The notes beneath the pieces were generated by a model. That model saw only the letters and a list, made by a program, of their open reading frames with translations, was not told the DNA's origin and did not search any database. A DNA stretch of 64,000 bases. It comes from Termitomyces sp. T153 (lineage: Eukaryota > Basidiomycota > Agaricomycetes > Agaricales > Lyophyllaceae). Shown piece by piece: positions 12,830 through 25,045 of the stretch; position 1 is the stretch's first letter; the number at the start of each line of letters is the position of its first letter. Location: positions 310,001 to 374,000 of the forward strand of contig JACKQL020000003.1 in NCBI GenBank assembly GCA_018296165.2. Reading direction: 5' to 3'. A program made the translations under genes and the position numbers.

Positions 12830-13957
12830 ATGTCGTCCGTAACTAGTCATGCGGCGCAGATAGAACGCCCGGAGCGCAGCCGTAATGCAAAAGCCCAGGC
12901 CAGACATCGAGCAAAGCGAAAGGCCTATATCGAACAAGTACGTCCTCCTGCTCTGAGGAATGAATTTATGCTGAACTAATGGTTGACTGTCAGCTGGAAT
13001 CGACCGTAACCAAACTCCAAATGTCTCTGGGTTTCACCCACGATGACGTTGCAGTCCTCCCACCCCCTCTCATTCGTATTCGAGAGCTGGAACAAGAAAA
13101 CGCAAGATTGATCAAGGAGAATGATGACTTTCGTCGAATGCTCGCCGAGCTTGGCCGCTCTCCAGAGGGATTTCGTCGCAATTCGCCCTCCACCTATCCA
13201 GATGCCTCTCGTATCCATGACCGTACTAGTGAATACAAGAGGAAGAAATATGGTGGCAATCCCGAAGCGGGTTATATGGTAAGATCCTGAATGACCTCCA
13301 GCTCAATTGCGTGAATCCTAACTCCTTGACTCTCTAGAGCCCTAGTGACACACCACCACAAATGCATGAGCCTGTCCGTCCACCACCTCTCACAATCCCA
13401 CAATCAATGACACACCATTACCAGTATCCATCCTCGAGTCAACATGTTATTTCAGGCTCATCTTCCCTCTTCAACCTCCATGCGGCTTCAACATTTCAAA
13501 TGCCTAACACCCCATCAGGGTCCAGCGCCACATCTAGCCCCCCGTTTTCGGCAAGTGTCATCTCATTTACGTGGCATTGTAGTATAACAGTGTCCGCCCT
13601 TGGATGTGTGTCCAATGCTAACAACATCCACGATTTTCAGCCCGCTCAGATGCAAGAACCGCTACATTCGCCTGTCGAACATAGACCTTCTCCAATGACA
13701 GGAACACAATCCATGTCGAGTTATTCTTCTCGCGCAGGTCACTATGCTGCAGTGAAGGTCGAAGAAGACGGTTATGTCGTAAGTCTTCCCTGTGTGTAAC
13801 ACAAATCGGGGCTGATATCGCATGTTAGACTCATCCGGGTCATTATTCGCTACCTCCTCCAACAGAATCATACTCAAACAATAGTAATTCCAATCATAAT
13901 AGTATGGATGGACAGTGGCATAGTTACTCCTCAGAACGCGGCCATATTCATAGATAG
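12830..13957 (+). CDS. bZIP transcription factor
   Basis: The start at 12830 gives MSSVTSHAAQIERPERSRNA, and the basic region NAKAQARHRAKRKAYIEQ runs into the heptads LESTVTKLQMSL. A second helical part (IRIRELEQENARLIKENDDF) follows. The basic region is split from the zipper by an intron at about 12939-12993. Later exons are rich in Pro, Ser, His and Asn (PPQMHEPVRPPPLTIPQS; ESYSNNSNSNHN) and look disordered, as in activation regions. Introns also lie near 13282-13337, 13551-13639 and 13779-13828. The stop is at 13955-13957. The family binds DNA as dimers; the target genes are not known. It may or may not control the transaldolase-like neighbour. Confidence 0.85.
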
Positions 13958-14435
13958 TCCACCAATCATCTACTTGCTATGTCCGCTTAGATTATACCCT
14001 CTTCCATTGTATTGACCTTTCACGAGATGTCAAATTAGAACGTTCCACTCCACTAGTGATATCTATCACAATTGATACCACATTACAGCTCTTACTGCCC
14101 AAAATACTTACAGTTGTGAGAGACAGGTACCAGTGGAAGATCTGAGACGATCTGCTATGCAGATCAGCTCGTCATTTCTAACGGCATGTGAGATAATAGC
14201 ATATGTTGCAGATGATACCCGAAAACATAGTACAGCCGACAATAAGTGGCCGGCCCCAATTTTGGGAGACACGGCTGACCACGTCCGTAGCCATGCCACG
14301 CTACGTCTGATTGTTTCTTTTCCGTGTTTTACACTGGCTGAGGCCATTACTGGCCACCCATTGTTCACCGAATGATATAATAAAATATTCAACCCTCGAG
14401 TTGGCGGAAAAATCTTGACGATCAACGAATCATTC
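13958..14435. other. Gap between bZIP and transaldolase-like genes
   Basis: No gene supported. Open frames at 14108-14470 (minus) and 14133-14375 (plus) mirror each other and lack motifs. An A/T-rich segment (ATGATATAATAAAATATTC, near 14373) precedes the start of the next gene by about 60 bases and could be its core promoter. Confidence 0.35.
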
Positions 14436-16032
14436 ATGCATAACCGAGAAAACGAAATGGAGGGTACCAAGATTTCAACCAGAACCCCACTTGCAACACT
14501 GATCCAGGATTCTGCTGTCGCATTGATAGGAGATACTTTGGACTTTCAAAGTAAGTTAGTACTAGTTGCCGCTCGTCTCGGCTTTCGACTAACAGTAACG
14601 CCTTTCAGCTCTCGGATTCCATGATCTGCACGGCTCGACAATGAATCCGAGAAGTATAATTGACTCAATCAATACAGACGGGGTGTATTACCATGTCTGG
14701 GCAGCAGTGAAGCACACTCTAGACGAACGGTACTTTTGCATTCAGTTACACGTGTCCGGGAGATTGAAACCTGGTGTTGTATAGTAATAGTCGCGGAATT
14801 TCCACAGAAAGCTTACTTAAAGCCTCCATGGAGCGATTTGTGAGTGATCCTTTGCAAATTCAGAAACATTGATACCCATGCACACAATAGCTCGTTGAAA
14901 TAGCAGATGTTATCCTCCCTCGAGTTGATGGGCCCCATTTTACGTTTGTGGATCCACGCAAACACGACGATATGATTTCGATGATTCGGAATGCCCGGCG
15001 TCTCGTTTCTCTTTTTGAAGAGAAACATATTTCCAAAAGAAAAATAGTTGTGAGCGTACGATAACTCCCCTCTTTGTCCATTGGCATCATCTCAAGTACC
15101 ACAGATACCTGCGACATTTGAGGGAATACGGGCCGCTCAAGTGCTTGAAAGCGAGCACGCAATCCACACGAACCTCTACTTGGTATCTAGTCTTCTCCAT
15201 GCAGCAGCTTGCGCAGAAGCGGGAGCCACAACGATCACCGTCCCAGTCGGCCGCGTAAGTAGCACATCAAGAACAGGCTCTTTCTCCTTGTGATGACTGT
15301 ATCAACAGCTGCTTGATTGGTATGAACGCAGACGAAGAACAGATTTTAAAGACCTGTCGATCCACCCGGGCACAGAATCAATCCAGGCTTCTATTCAATA
15401 CTTCAAACTTCACGGAATCAAGACTAAGGTCATAGGATCTGAATTTCGCTCGGTGAGTGACTAAGTAACTTCTCCACGAGCTTCACTGAGATATCTGATC
15501 TTCGATGATCAAGCTGTCAGAGATAGTCCCGCTAACTGGTCTCGACGCCATCTGCATATCGAAAGATCAAGCCGACGGCTTGAAGGGGTGCCAGATCAGC
15601 GTGTCCATATCGTCAGCAACTAGTTCATCACCCGCTGCCCTGCTGAGAGCCCGGCAAGCCTTGTATCCAACTAAGCTTCTGTCGGCACATTCAGGGTTTA
15701 TGGACACGATGTCCACTGAGACACGCACCATGATCACAGAAATTCTTTACGGCTCCCTAAGGGAGCTAAAGTGCCACTTGGACGAGCTACAATCCTTAAT
15801 GGCACGTGAGCTTGCCGACCAATATAATTCAAGAACTCTGGACCTGAAGTCCCTGTATAAGGCTCGGAATGAACGGCCGCACAGAATGAAGAAAGGCACC
15901 AAAGTTTCGTCATCAGGTGATCTGGAGACAAAAAACATGCTCCCCGGATGGAGTTTAGAGGAAGACCGGGCTAGGCCTGAGGAGGTACACTGGACAGCTT
16001 GTGGTTTTCATGACATAGATGATGTATTCTAG
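14436..16032 (+). CDS. Transaldolase-like protein with altered active site
   Basis: The exons give a transaldolase fold: STMNPRSI (substrate-loop Asn kept), then PATFEGIRAAQVLESEHAIH, NLYLVSSLLHAAACAEAGA, VPVGRLLDWYERR, DPR-type turns and SIQASIQYFKLHGIKTKV. Family enzymes move a three-carbon dihydroxyacetone unit in the pentose phosphate pathway through a Schiff base to Lys (Lys132 in E. coli TalB, in IK-x-x-TW). Here the aligned place reads KIV-IPATFEG with Val, across the intron at about 15052-15101. The Thr two positions after the substrate Asn is Tyr. A C-terminal extension of about 100 residues (LQSLMARELADQYNSRTLDL onward) goes beyond the standard fold. ATG 14436 or 14457 could start it. 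The fold is firm; classical activity is doubtful. Confidence 0.8.
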
Positions 16033-17367
16033 GCCTCCCTTCAGCGTATATCCGACGTATCTCGCAGCGACACCTCATTGTGTAGCCCCTGAATATACTC
16101 AGATCTTTGGAACAGAGCCTTCAAAGGGGATGGAGTTTAGCGAATATACATACACACGCTCATCACCGCATGGTGCAGCTGTGGGAAGACGATAGCACAT
16201 TTCATCGATCCGCATTTTCGCCGATGGATAGCCAATCCAGTGAAAAGCCTTCTCCTGAGAAAATAGGAAGACGACCACCCACTGGTGCGCTATCCTGGTA
16301 AACACTAGCCGGAGTCCTGGGCCCCATGAATATACAAGCCGTCAAAGTAATAGAGAAGGAACAGCACCCCAAAATTCCTGCCACATCCACATCATTCGGC
16401 TATTTTCAGACCACCTCAGTGCAAGCAGATCATCAGGTCCAAATTGAAATAAGCATGTATATTCCAGGTATCGAAGTCATTGCGAAGCACTCAAGCCATA
16501 AGAGGGCAAATATCGTTGCTCACGCGTTGAAAATATATGAACAAGTTGGTTCATGAGAATTGTTGTCAGTAGGGATCATTGAGCAAGAATACCTTCTTCT
16601 GACCCCTGCTAACCGTTTAAGGCGAGAAGAGGCCGCAAGCATGACGTAGAGCAGTCCTGGGAGAGTGTCGATCTTTTTTCATCTCCGGACGTCCTATTCA
16701 ATGACCCTTGGCCAGGAAGGCGCCTGCCCGCGAGGCATGAGAGAGCATCTGTCATACGTGGAACAGACATGAGTACTTACCTGCTTGCTCAGCAACCGTA
16801 GAGTTGGTGGAGTTATTGTCAGATCGATTCTTAGTGTCTCCGGCAAGCCCGGAGAGCCCAGGGGCTTCTAATCTTTCAAAACTGGAAGTTTGACGCGGAG
16901 CAATGAAAAATCAAGGACAACTTGCACAGAGCTTAACTAGGGGCACCCGTGGTCCAGTTTCGAAACAGCTTTTCCTTGAGTGGTATAGGGATTGATTTCT
17001 GATCCAGACCGAAGAAGTGTTGTCTGGAGTTGTCGACCAGATGAAAGGTTCGATTTTAATTGAGACGGGTATGCCACTGAACGGAGATACGAACACAAAG
17101 TTTTCTATGTGAATGATGGTTAATTTTTTTTTCAGAGAACGTTGTGTCATTGCTCGAGCAACGTAGCAGCTGCGCATATGCATGCCAAGAAGTTGACTTC
17201 GCATCACATTCTGAGCAGAAATGGAGAGAAATAAAATAGACGGGTTCTTGTGTGCGCATGGGACGGTGGGGAGCGTGTGGGTCCATACCAAAGCCCGGGA
17301 AGTCGAACTTGAGGCGTTTCAAGCGATGTGCCTGATTAAGGTACATCTCATCTCTCCAGCAGCAACC
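16033..17367. other. 1.3 kb gap without a supported gene
   Basis: Frames such as 16326-16556 (plus) and 16911-17291 (minus) have no family features and no plausible splice partners. CpG content is normal. I see nothing more that I can defend here. Confidence 0.35.
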
Positions 17368-18592
17368 ATGAGTGTTCGACTTTCTTCTGTACAGGACTAC
17401 TCCTCCCTACTAGAAAAGTACGATACATGGATGTTCGACTGCGATGGTGTTCTATGGCACGGTGATCGCCTGATCGATGGCGCTGTGGATGTCCTCGAGC
17501 TCCTCCGGCGTAAAAGTATTTTCATTCCGATCAACATTTGGACGGCGTCGTGTGGACTGATCTTAACTTGTCCAGACAAGAAAATCATATTTGTCACCAA
17601 CAATGCCACCAAATCGCGGAAGAGCTACAAGGGCAAATTTGACCACCTAGGGGTAGAAGCGCATGTAGTATGTGGTCTAACCTTCCGCAGCTGAACAACA
17701 CTAAGGTCCGAACTAAGGACGAGATATACGGTTCTGCTTACGCTGCAGCAATCTACCTCTCGAGTATGATTAAACTTCCTAAGACGAAGAAAGTCTATGT
17801 CATTGGCATGGCCGGACTCGAGGAAGAGCTGCACGAAGAAGGCATCGCGTTTCTCGGTGGCACGGTACGTAATCCCCCTTTTTACTACTTATGTCCCGTT
17901 TCACTTGGTGCGGCATGACAGGATCCTGCAGACAATACCATTGAACCTTTCACACTAGCAAGCTTCACGCTCGACCCGGACGTAGCGGCTGTCGTGTGTG
18001 GGCTTGATACTCAAATAAACTATACCAAGGTATCGAAAGCGTTTCAGTACCTGACGCGCAACCCCGAATGCCTGTTTATTGCCACCAATGAAGATAGTAC
18101 GTATCCTAGTGCGGATGGATTATTGCCAGGGGCCGGCGCTATCAGTGCTCCACTCAGATTTGCTCTTGGAAAGGATCCTGTTTGTACGGGAAAACCATCA
18201 TCAACAATGCTGGACTGTATCAAGGCTAAGTAAGTCCTGAAAAGGTCCGTTGGAGGCTGGTTCATCGCTTATTTCCTTGGTTCAGAGTCCACTATAACCC
18301 CGAACGAACCATCATGGTTGGAGACAGGCTGAACACTGATATTCTGTTTGGAAAGAGCGGTGGTCTTGCCACGCTTCTCGTCCTGAGCGGTAAATTACTC
18401 CACTGGTTGTAGATTGGCGCGTTGGGCTGACTTCCATCTGTTTGTCGTCTTTGTTCCTTCTTTGTGCATTGTTTTCGTGTTTGGGCGGCGTTAGGCATTA
18501 CACAGGAGTCCGAGATCACAGGACCGAACCCTTCGCCAATCATCCCAGACTTTGTTACTAATTCTATCGCTGATCTTCGTTGTGCGATATAG
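17368..18592 (+). CDS. PHO13: HAD phosphatase, PHO13 / phosphoglycolate phosphatase type
   Basis: All four HAD motifs are visible: [11 protein letters not shown] (nucleophile Asp and second Asp), [22 protein letters not shown] (Lys), and [13 protein letters not shown] (acidic pair). Also present are [28 protein letters not shown] and [20 protein letters not shown], which belong to the cap and core of 4-nitrophenylphosphatase/PGP. The family clears toxic side products such as 2-phosphoglycolate and 4-phosphoerythronate. Introns lie near 17508-17577, 17669-17720, 17864-17921, 18231-18285 and 18391-18493. The ATG at 17368 ([20 protein letters not shown]) gives the usual N-terminus. The gene converges on GPI11, with about 300 bases between the two stops. 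Confidence 0.92.
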
Positions 18593-18892
18593 CTCCATCT
18601 CAAAGGGGAACCGACGTTGGATGCAAGGACAACAGCTAGTAGTTGGTTATCCTCGCCCCAACTTACATGTTCCATGTCAGTCTACAACTCCACCGGACGG
18701 ATGGATCTTGAATGACAGTGTTGAATATATGTAGGTGTTGTAGATGCGAACTAAACAGGATAGTATATATTTGATACGTAGAATACTTCTATATGGCCAG
18801 TATTTTCTTTGGCTCAATACAGCTTTATAGATGCGATACAGTGATATTCGGATGAAGACTAGTTCAATAAAGATAGTCATATCGTCACGAAC

Positions 18893-20066
18893 TCAACTAC
18901 TTTTCTTCTCGCGTTGCTGATTCAAAGAACGAATATGCTCATGGGCGAGATGCATCGTGGTACTTGCAGTCAGTGCTAATAAAGAAGCAATAACGTAGCC
19001 TAATATTGCAGCATACGCAGGCATCAGAGGCCATGCCTTGCAAAAAGCAGACATTTGAAACCGGTCAAAGGAAGCACAGAATAGTCTGGACTCACCTGCC
19101 ACGGACGGTCCCAGTCTAGCGCGAGGGGTATTACTCCAACCCAACATCCCAAAACAGTGCCAATTGTGGGATACACAAAAGCCCTTTCGACAGGCGTGTG
19201 TATTCTATTTTAATTGCACAATGGGAGCAATTCATTGAGCACTGAATCGTGTGACAGGTGGAGCCCGAAAGAATAGGACTGCTCGTTTATACTCACCGGA
19301 ATTCAGCGAAAAGCCGAACCCAGGTCAGGCGATTCACAAGCGCCTGCGAGTCGTTGCCGAAGAAGGCGGGTGGGCCGATAGAGTACACAGGTGGGAAGAC
19401 AATCAGGAGAGAGAGAAGCAGCGCAAGGAGATATGTCTGAGGCATATGACTGAGAAAGATCATGCCGATTCAGTGCTCGAATCAGCCGGACTGCAACAAG
19501 CGTACCTCGTGAGCGGGGCTCCAAAAAGCACAAAAAAGACGTATACAGCAAACGAGGCGGCAAATGTGGTTCCCCAAGCGGTCTTTAGGTTCTAAGTGTC
19601 TCGTACATCAGCGATGCGCGAAGAGATGAAGGATAGATCCACATGCCGTGCTTCGTTCCTTGTCCGCAGCAGCCTTATCCAATCTTTTCTGCTCATCGGA
19701 TCCATGAAGTGAATATTCGATGAACCAGTCCTTCATCCACCCGCCCCACCACCCTTGCAGTAAAAACATGCCGGCACATAAGCATATCAGTGTTGACGCA
19801 GGACTGATTGTGAGCTCCTGCAGAAACGGATGCTGAGGTCGGTCCCGCGAAGTTTGGAGTTCCAAATCCACCACGGGTTTGGTGAGTTCGAACAAAAATG
19901 TTGTACGCGGCAAATATAGGGCAGTGAACGTCAAAAGTGTTGTATGCACGCCAACTATGGATGTGTACCGTGCAAAAGGAAAGAATCCTGGGGTAGATAG
20001 CAATTTATGTGTCTTCTGCTGAGACTCAGAGAGCGCTGCATGTGTCTTGGACTTCCTTTTCACCAT
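18893..20066 (-). CDS. GPI11: GPI11 / PIG-F, GPI-anchor ethanolamine-phosphate transfer subunit
   Basis: Starting at 20066, the protein opens MVKRKSKTHAALSESQQKTH and passes through several hydrophobic helices (FARYTSIVGVHTTLLTFTAL, then ASTLICLCAGMFLLQGWWGG). Next come AASFAVYVFFVLFGAPLT, the PIG-F signature YPTIGTVLGCWVGVIPLALD followed by WDRPWQ, and finally WPLMPAYAAILGYVIASLLA with a basic tail to REKKSS. PIG-F partners GPI7 and GPI13 in the ER membrane to add ethanolamine phosphate to the GPI core. Introns separate the four coding parts: about 19610-20066, 19250-19590 in pieces, 19095-19190 and 18893-19050. I could not fix the donor of the first intron. Confidence 0.85.
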
Positions 20067-22203
20067 TAGGCAGGTCGATGTAAATTTTCACTATGTTTAG
20101 TGAAAGTGGTTGATGGCCACGTGTTGGTGATCATACTGGCAGTTCCGGCGGACCAACCGTCGGCGCCGGCAACTAAATGCCGTGATAATTGTTTGGATAA
20201 TTAACTATCTTCGCCACTCTTGGTCGTCCTTCAAGTGGTCGATCGCCACCATGATATAGATGGGATGCTTGTCGTAAGAATTCCAGTAAAGCTCGTTCTC
20301 ACTCCGCACAACATGATCTCCGGCTTTGGCCCTTCTCCGACGAAGTCAAACGAATTTGCAATGCATTCATGACAGCTGAGGAATATGTTTATGTTCTCCC
20401 TTTTTCACTCTTCCGACCACACTCTAGCCGGTTATTTCCCTCCCCCGGCAACCTTTCGATCTCTTGGCCGGTCAATGTCACGCTGGCTATCTCCTTGCAA
20501 GTCCGATCGAGTTGATCATATTTTGTCCATCCTGCACGGCTGTTTGATGGGCAGGAACGTGGAATTCGCTGTTGACCTACTACCTGGCATCTTCCGTGGT
20601 CAAGATGATGGTTTTATGTGTACTCGGGGTATAAATGATCCCAGCCATATGCCCAACGTCGATCCAACCTACGGAGAGAATGTGGATACATGTTACTGCA
20701 CCTGGAATAGGGTATGTTTTGTTGATGAGTGATGATGTGCACTAGCACTAGATCTAGATGCCCCAAAGAACTGGAAACAGACCATGCATTTTTTTGACGG
20801 AAACCCGGGGTGTACATCACCAGGCAGACATTGTATCTAATGGCCACTTACATTACCGACTGAGGCTTCACTATTCCGGACATAACTGGCTCTGATCCAT
20901 GTTTCGCCAACCGTCATGATAGATATGAATTGGCTACTTGTGACCCACGCTAGTGCGTCTACAATATGGTGGCGCATGTCAATGCAGTCAATTTCTATGT
21001 TTCGTTGATCTGTTTTTCCCATTCACGGAACCCGCAGTCCATCACTACACTGATGGTAGCGTAAGCGTGACATGTGCCGTAAAGGCGTGGAGAGAACGAA
21101 TCAAGACGATATCGTCGCACAAGCCTCCCATCTATTGTTGTCAGGATATCAAGACTGATGTACACTCGAAGTAAGACCGATCGTAGACCTATTTCGCATC
21201 CTTCCGCTGACATTTTTGTACAACTCCAATGTAACAAGAATTGACGAAAACGACGAACGGCGTCCCTTCTCCGAAACTCATTAAAACTTCTCTTGGTCAT
21301 TTTCGAATACTAATACACACGTAATGAACAGAAGCAGATGAGATGCACATAGAGTACGAAGCTTCCTATCCATTCAAACAGCGAAGTCTGGGCTCGTGCT
21401 CATGTGTCTTGATCTGTTTGATTCCAGTCATTATCTGTTATGTCATATGAAAATACAGCTGGACGAAGAAAGCTTAGCTTAAGATAAGGGCATGGACTCT
21501 CGGCTTCGGGTGCTGAACAAACACATTGAACTCCGGGAATCAGAAAAAGCGAGAAATGATAGCGACTTGGGATCTAGATATGCTATTCCAGATAAATATG
21601 CAAAGCATCATCCATGTCCATAGGCCATTCGACATGGTCGACGAATCAGATTCATCAAAGTTGTGGATTGGTTTGACTGATGAAAGTAAATGATTCAAGT
21701 CCCTCTTGCATCCGGCTTCTTTCCACACCAACGTAAGATCCATAGGCAATTATAGACAACCAAGAATGTCAAACTTCCACATTAGAAATGTTTGGCATTG
21801 CTTGGTGCAATTACGCGACGCGTTTTATCACGTGATAAATCGACCTCGGAAATAGCCGAAGCAACTAGACAGTTCCTCAGCCACCGATCCAAGCTTGAAC
21901 TGTTCCGGGCACCGGTATCGATATCCTCAAGAAAAAGGTGTGTAATTCTGCTTGGGGAACGTATGAACCTGCAATCCCTGATATATTGATTTGCAGGCCT
22001 AAAATCCTCGATGTGAGTCTAGTCAAAATTTTGCGTTCGTTTGGTCTCAATGGAAGAGCTGGAGAGGAAATTCTGATTGTGCGGTGCTGTATGGTTGGAG
22101 TATCTTGCGAAGACTCCCTGTGCGGTGTGTTGAAGGAGACGAGAGGACCTTTGGTGGTAATTTGAATTCTGGCTCATGAATTTTGTCCTTTGTTTAGCCT
22201 CCG
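20067..22203. other. 2.1 kb gap with only decayed reading frames
   Basis: No complete gene. On the plus strand a short protein-like run (ICNAFMTAEEYVYVLPFSLF, near 20360-20420) sits between frames interrupted by stops, as in an old pseudogene; I cannot name a family. A frame at 21792-21989 lies just upstream of the L34 gene and may belong to its 5' leader. The first few hundred bases should contain the GPI11 promoter. Confidence 0.3.
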
Positions 22204-22666
22204 ATGGCTCAACGAGTTACGCTCCGCAAGCGCACGCCTTACAACACCACCTCGAACCGTAGGCGCGTAGTAAAGACCCCTGGTGGCAAGCTTGTCTATC
22301 ACCATCTCTCGAAACCCGCCTCTTCACCGAAGTGCGGTGACTGTGGCATTGGTCTTCCCGGTGTACGTTGAATTATGAGAGGTTTTACTGCTTTTGGTGT
22401 ATCTAAGGCACTTTCTACGTGTAGATCCCTGCACTCCGCCCACGCAAGTATGCTACGATCTCCAAGACCCAAAAGACTGTGCGTCGTGCATATGGTGGTT
22501 CGAGATGCGGAGATTGTGTAAAGTCTCGGTGCGTTTGTATCTCTTCTCAGCCCGTTGTCATCTTATTCTTTGTCGTAGTATTCTCCGGGCGTTCCTTGTT
22601 GAGGAGGCCAAGATCGTCAAGAAGGTCATCAAGTCGCAATCCGCTGCTGCTGCCGCACGGAAGTAG
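22204..22666 (+). CDS. RPL34: 60S ribosomal protein eL34
   Basis: The spliced product is about 117 residues, the usual eL34 length. It starts MAQRVTLRKRTPYNTTSNRR, followed by VVKTPGGKLVYHHLSK, then a Cys pair (SPKCGDCGIGLPG), ALRPRKYATISKTQKTVRRA, YGGSRCGDCVKSR and AFLVEEAKIVKKVIKSQ, ending in an Ala-rich tail. It has two introns, about 22363-22426 and 22530-22579, both GT-AG. The Cys-x2-Cys pairs match the zinc-binding knuckles seen in the family. It is a structural protein of the large ribosomal subunit. Strong, constitutive expression is expected. Ribosomal genes often have a leader intron, so an upstream non-coding exon is possible. Confidence 0.95.
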
Positions 22667-23745
22667 ATGGGGTTCGAGCTAGATTTGTCAATTTTTCTTC
22701 TTGCAATGCTTATGACACAGCTTATGCTTTCGCCTACCCTCCATCACCACCACCACGTTATGCACCCATGTAGGATCAATCGAATGCTATGCTGAAACAG
22801 AATATGGGATTGAGGCGGTCTTGTTCTGTGCTGAATGCTGATGTTGAACATATTTTCCCGTTTCCGACTGTTGGATTTTAGCCATCATTCACTTTTCTTG
22901 TTTATATGATGGATCACTGGTAGACTCCAGTTAATGAATCATGAGGCTTGTTTTATGTGTGCATACTCGTTCTCCAACTTTGCCCTGATTAATGTTTAAT
23001 GACTTATTGGCTTTCTTGACGACTTGCATTCGCGTAGTCATGCTATGTCAATTGCTGAATCCGCAGGTTAGTTGTACTGCCATTCTTGACATTAGAAAAG
23101 TGAATAACAGAAGTGTACAGACAACGAGAGCGCCTAGGTTGGATAACAACAATATGATCACAGGTCCGCTGACAAACCTTGATGATGTCTATGCCACAGT
23201 TCTCTTCTGATTGATAACATCGATCTCTGGTCCTCGGTCTGTTTATAAACATGATGTCCTCGGCAAGTACTATCACGCAGCAATGGCCTTCTGTTTCAAA
23301 GAAGCAAAGGTATAATTGGTCCGTGATTGAAAGTCTACTTCGAAGGCAAATGATACCACATAACTTACAGAAATGTGCACGCCTGGCAGAAACAGATCCG
23401 AAGAATTATGCGAAACATTGTGCGTTCGGTCGTCCCAAATTATCTGGTTCCATCCAAACATCCAATCAATCGTCCTGAAGCCTTTGGAAACGTTTCCACC
23501 AGCCTGAGTGTAAATCGAAAAAACACATTCTTCTCATCATGTTCCTGGCGTCACGAGAGTCCAAGAAATCACCTATCAGAGTTCTATTTGACCGACTCAC
23601 TCCATATCGGCCGTCGATCTGGGCCTGGTTAAAATTCGTATATTATCCATTGTTGTGACCTAACATTCAACTCGCACAAACGTGATCCTCGTTGGATAAA
23701 TGTCCTGAGGAAGCTTTCAATGGTTTATACATTCAATGAAATCCG
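22667..23745. other. Gap after RPL34
   Basis: No gene supported. Small frames at 22992-23210, 23251-23478 and 23375-23632 overlap, lack motifs and do not splice into anything I recognise. Confidence 0.35.
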
Positions 23746-23802
23746 AAGTGGGGCCCATTCTACCCCTTATGGGAGACTATTCGCCACACACCGGGTTCTT
23801 GG

Positions 23803-24236
23803 ATGATACTCCTCGAGCTTTGGATACGACAATTAGGTCTTGCCCCTAATTCTGCGGAGATATTAGCCGTCGCAGCACTTCTCATGACTATACTTGGGGA
23901 CAAAACTCATAATTTTGAAGAACTTGACCATGGTTTCGGTATAGGCGCCGAGGCACTAGCTTCCGTCCTCATACGAAATAGCCCCCTCATGGCATATAAA
24001 CATATATGCCGTTCAATCATCAGTATAAAAAAAGGCTCGGCGGTTTCGATGCAATTTTCAATGTTTACTCATATATGGCTGAAGCAGCGCCTGAATTAAA
24101 AAAGGCGATCGTGAATCAGGGACTCGTGAGAGATATCATTCACCGCTTGTCCTCAATCTTGTCGTCTTGTCGATTCCAGAACCCCATGAATTTCCATACC
24201 AGACATTGGATTCGGCGATTAATGGAAAGGCAATAG
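23803..24236 (+). CDS. Hypothetical helical protein, partial or decayed
   Basis: Two open parts can be joined by a GT-AG intron of about 60 bases (near 23963-24022). The first gives LELWIRQLGLAPNSAEILAV, ALLMTILGDKTHNFEELDHG and FGIGAEALAS; the second gives YKKRLGGFDAIFNVYSYMAE, AAPELKKAIVNQGLVRDIIH and RLSSIL. The amphipathic helices resemble the large family of uncharacterised alpha-helical repeat proteins of mushrooms. I do not know the function. The start is uncertain, and upstream exons that this family would need are not visible, so it may be a fragment. The donor site (GTCCTC) is not a consensus. Confidence 0.35.
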
Positions 24237-24658
24237 GCGCGTACGAGGCTCTGAGGCTCGAACTTCCCTAATCATGAAGCTCCACTACAATCAAGTCGCT
24301 CACCACTCGTCACTATGGCGAACAAACCCTCATTATGGTAGTTGAGCGCAGTGGCAGAATTCAATCGGAGGGAAAAATATAGATTGAGGTGTTCGCCAGC
24401 CGACTAGGAATCGTGCCGTCAAGGGATCTTGCCTGAACCATCTCATGTCCGCGAGAGGGAGAGGTGATTAGTGGTCGTGGAGCTAGAGCAACTTCCGCGA
24501 TGATATCGATTGCGCTTACTTTACAAGTAATCTCGGTTGCTGAGGAGCAGACGGCCGTGAATTGTAGATCTACGGTTAGAGGACGCTCTGACGAGGAATA
24601 GACCGAAGCTGCTGTTGGAATTCCAGGTGCCATTGAAGATACGGTTTCCATCCTTGCC

Positions 24659-25045
24659 ATGACTCCCGCAGTATTCCCTGCCGCGACACCGGTTGTAGTC
24701 ATTAAACCTGCCAACTTGAGGGGAATAGAGCTCCTGGATGCGCGAAGAGAATCGACGGGGAGGCCGCAAGAATTGAGACTGCAGACTATACCAAACGTAC
24801 CAGGACGATCCTCTACGCCTAATGAACCCTTGCCTGTTTCGATGCGCAGAAATGATCTTGCTCCTCCCATTTTCAACCTCAGCATCTTGACTAGGCCATT
24901 TGTATCCACTACCTTGACCGTGCTCACTACGCGACCTGCTATGTTTCCTGGTAGGCAGCAGCCTGCTCCTAAGAGGTCGCGACCTAGCTCGCGCCAGTCC
25001 GCTTCTGGCCGAAGCCGCCCTGTCTCTCCAGGAGAGCTGATGTGA
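24659..25045 (+). CDS. Hypothetical ORF, low confidence
   Basis: A frame of 128 codons from an ATG at 24659, with a basic, Ser/Arg/Pro-rich end (APKRSRPSSRQSASGRSRPV). The opposite strand is open over a longer stretch (24361-24927) but starts with GTG, so neither strand is clearly coding. No family recognised. It could be a real small gene, an exon of a larger one, or chance in GC-rich sequence. Confidence 0.2.
   Translation: MTPAVFPAATPVVVIKPANLRGIELLDARRESTGRPQELRLQTIPNVPGRSSTPNEPLPVSMRRNDLAPPIFNLSILTRPFVSTTLTVLTTRPAMFPGRQQPAPKRSRPSSRQSASGRSRPVSPGELM

Noticed and set aside
12830..18592. bZIP, transaldolase-like and phosphatase genes as a metabolic gene cluster
   Set aside because: They sit side by side but have no shared pathway that I can show, and the phosphatase is a general housekeeping type.
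24361..24927. Long minus-strand frame of 188 codons
   Set aside because: Begins with GTG, has no ATG near its start, and no protein family features; it mirrors a plus-strand frame in GC-rich DNA.
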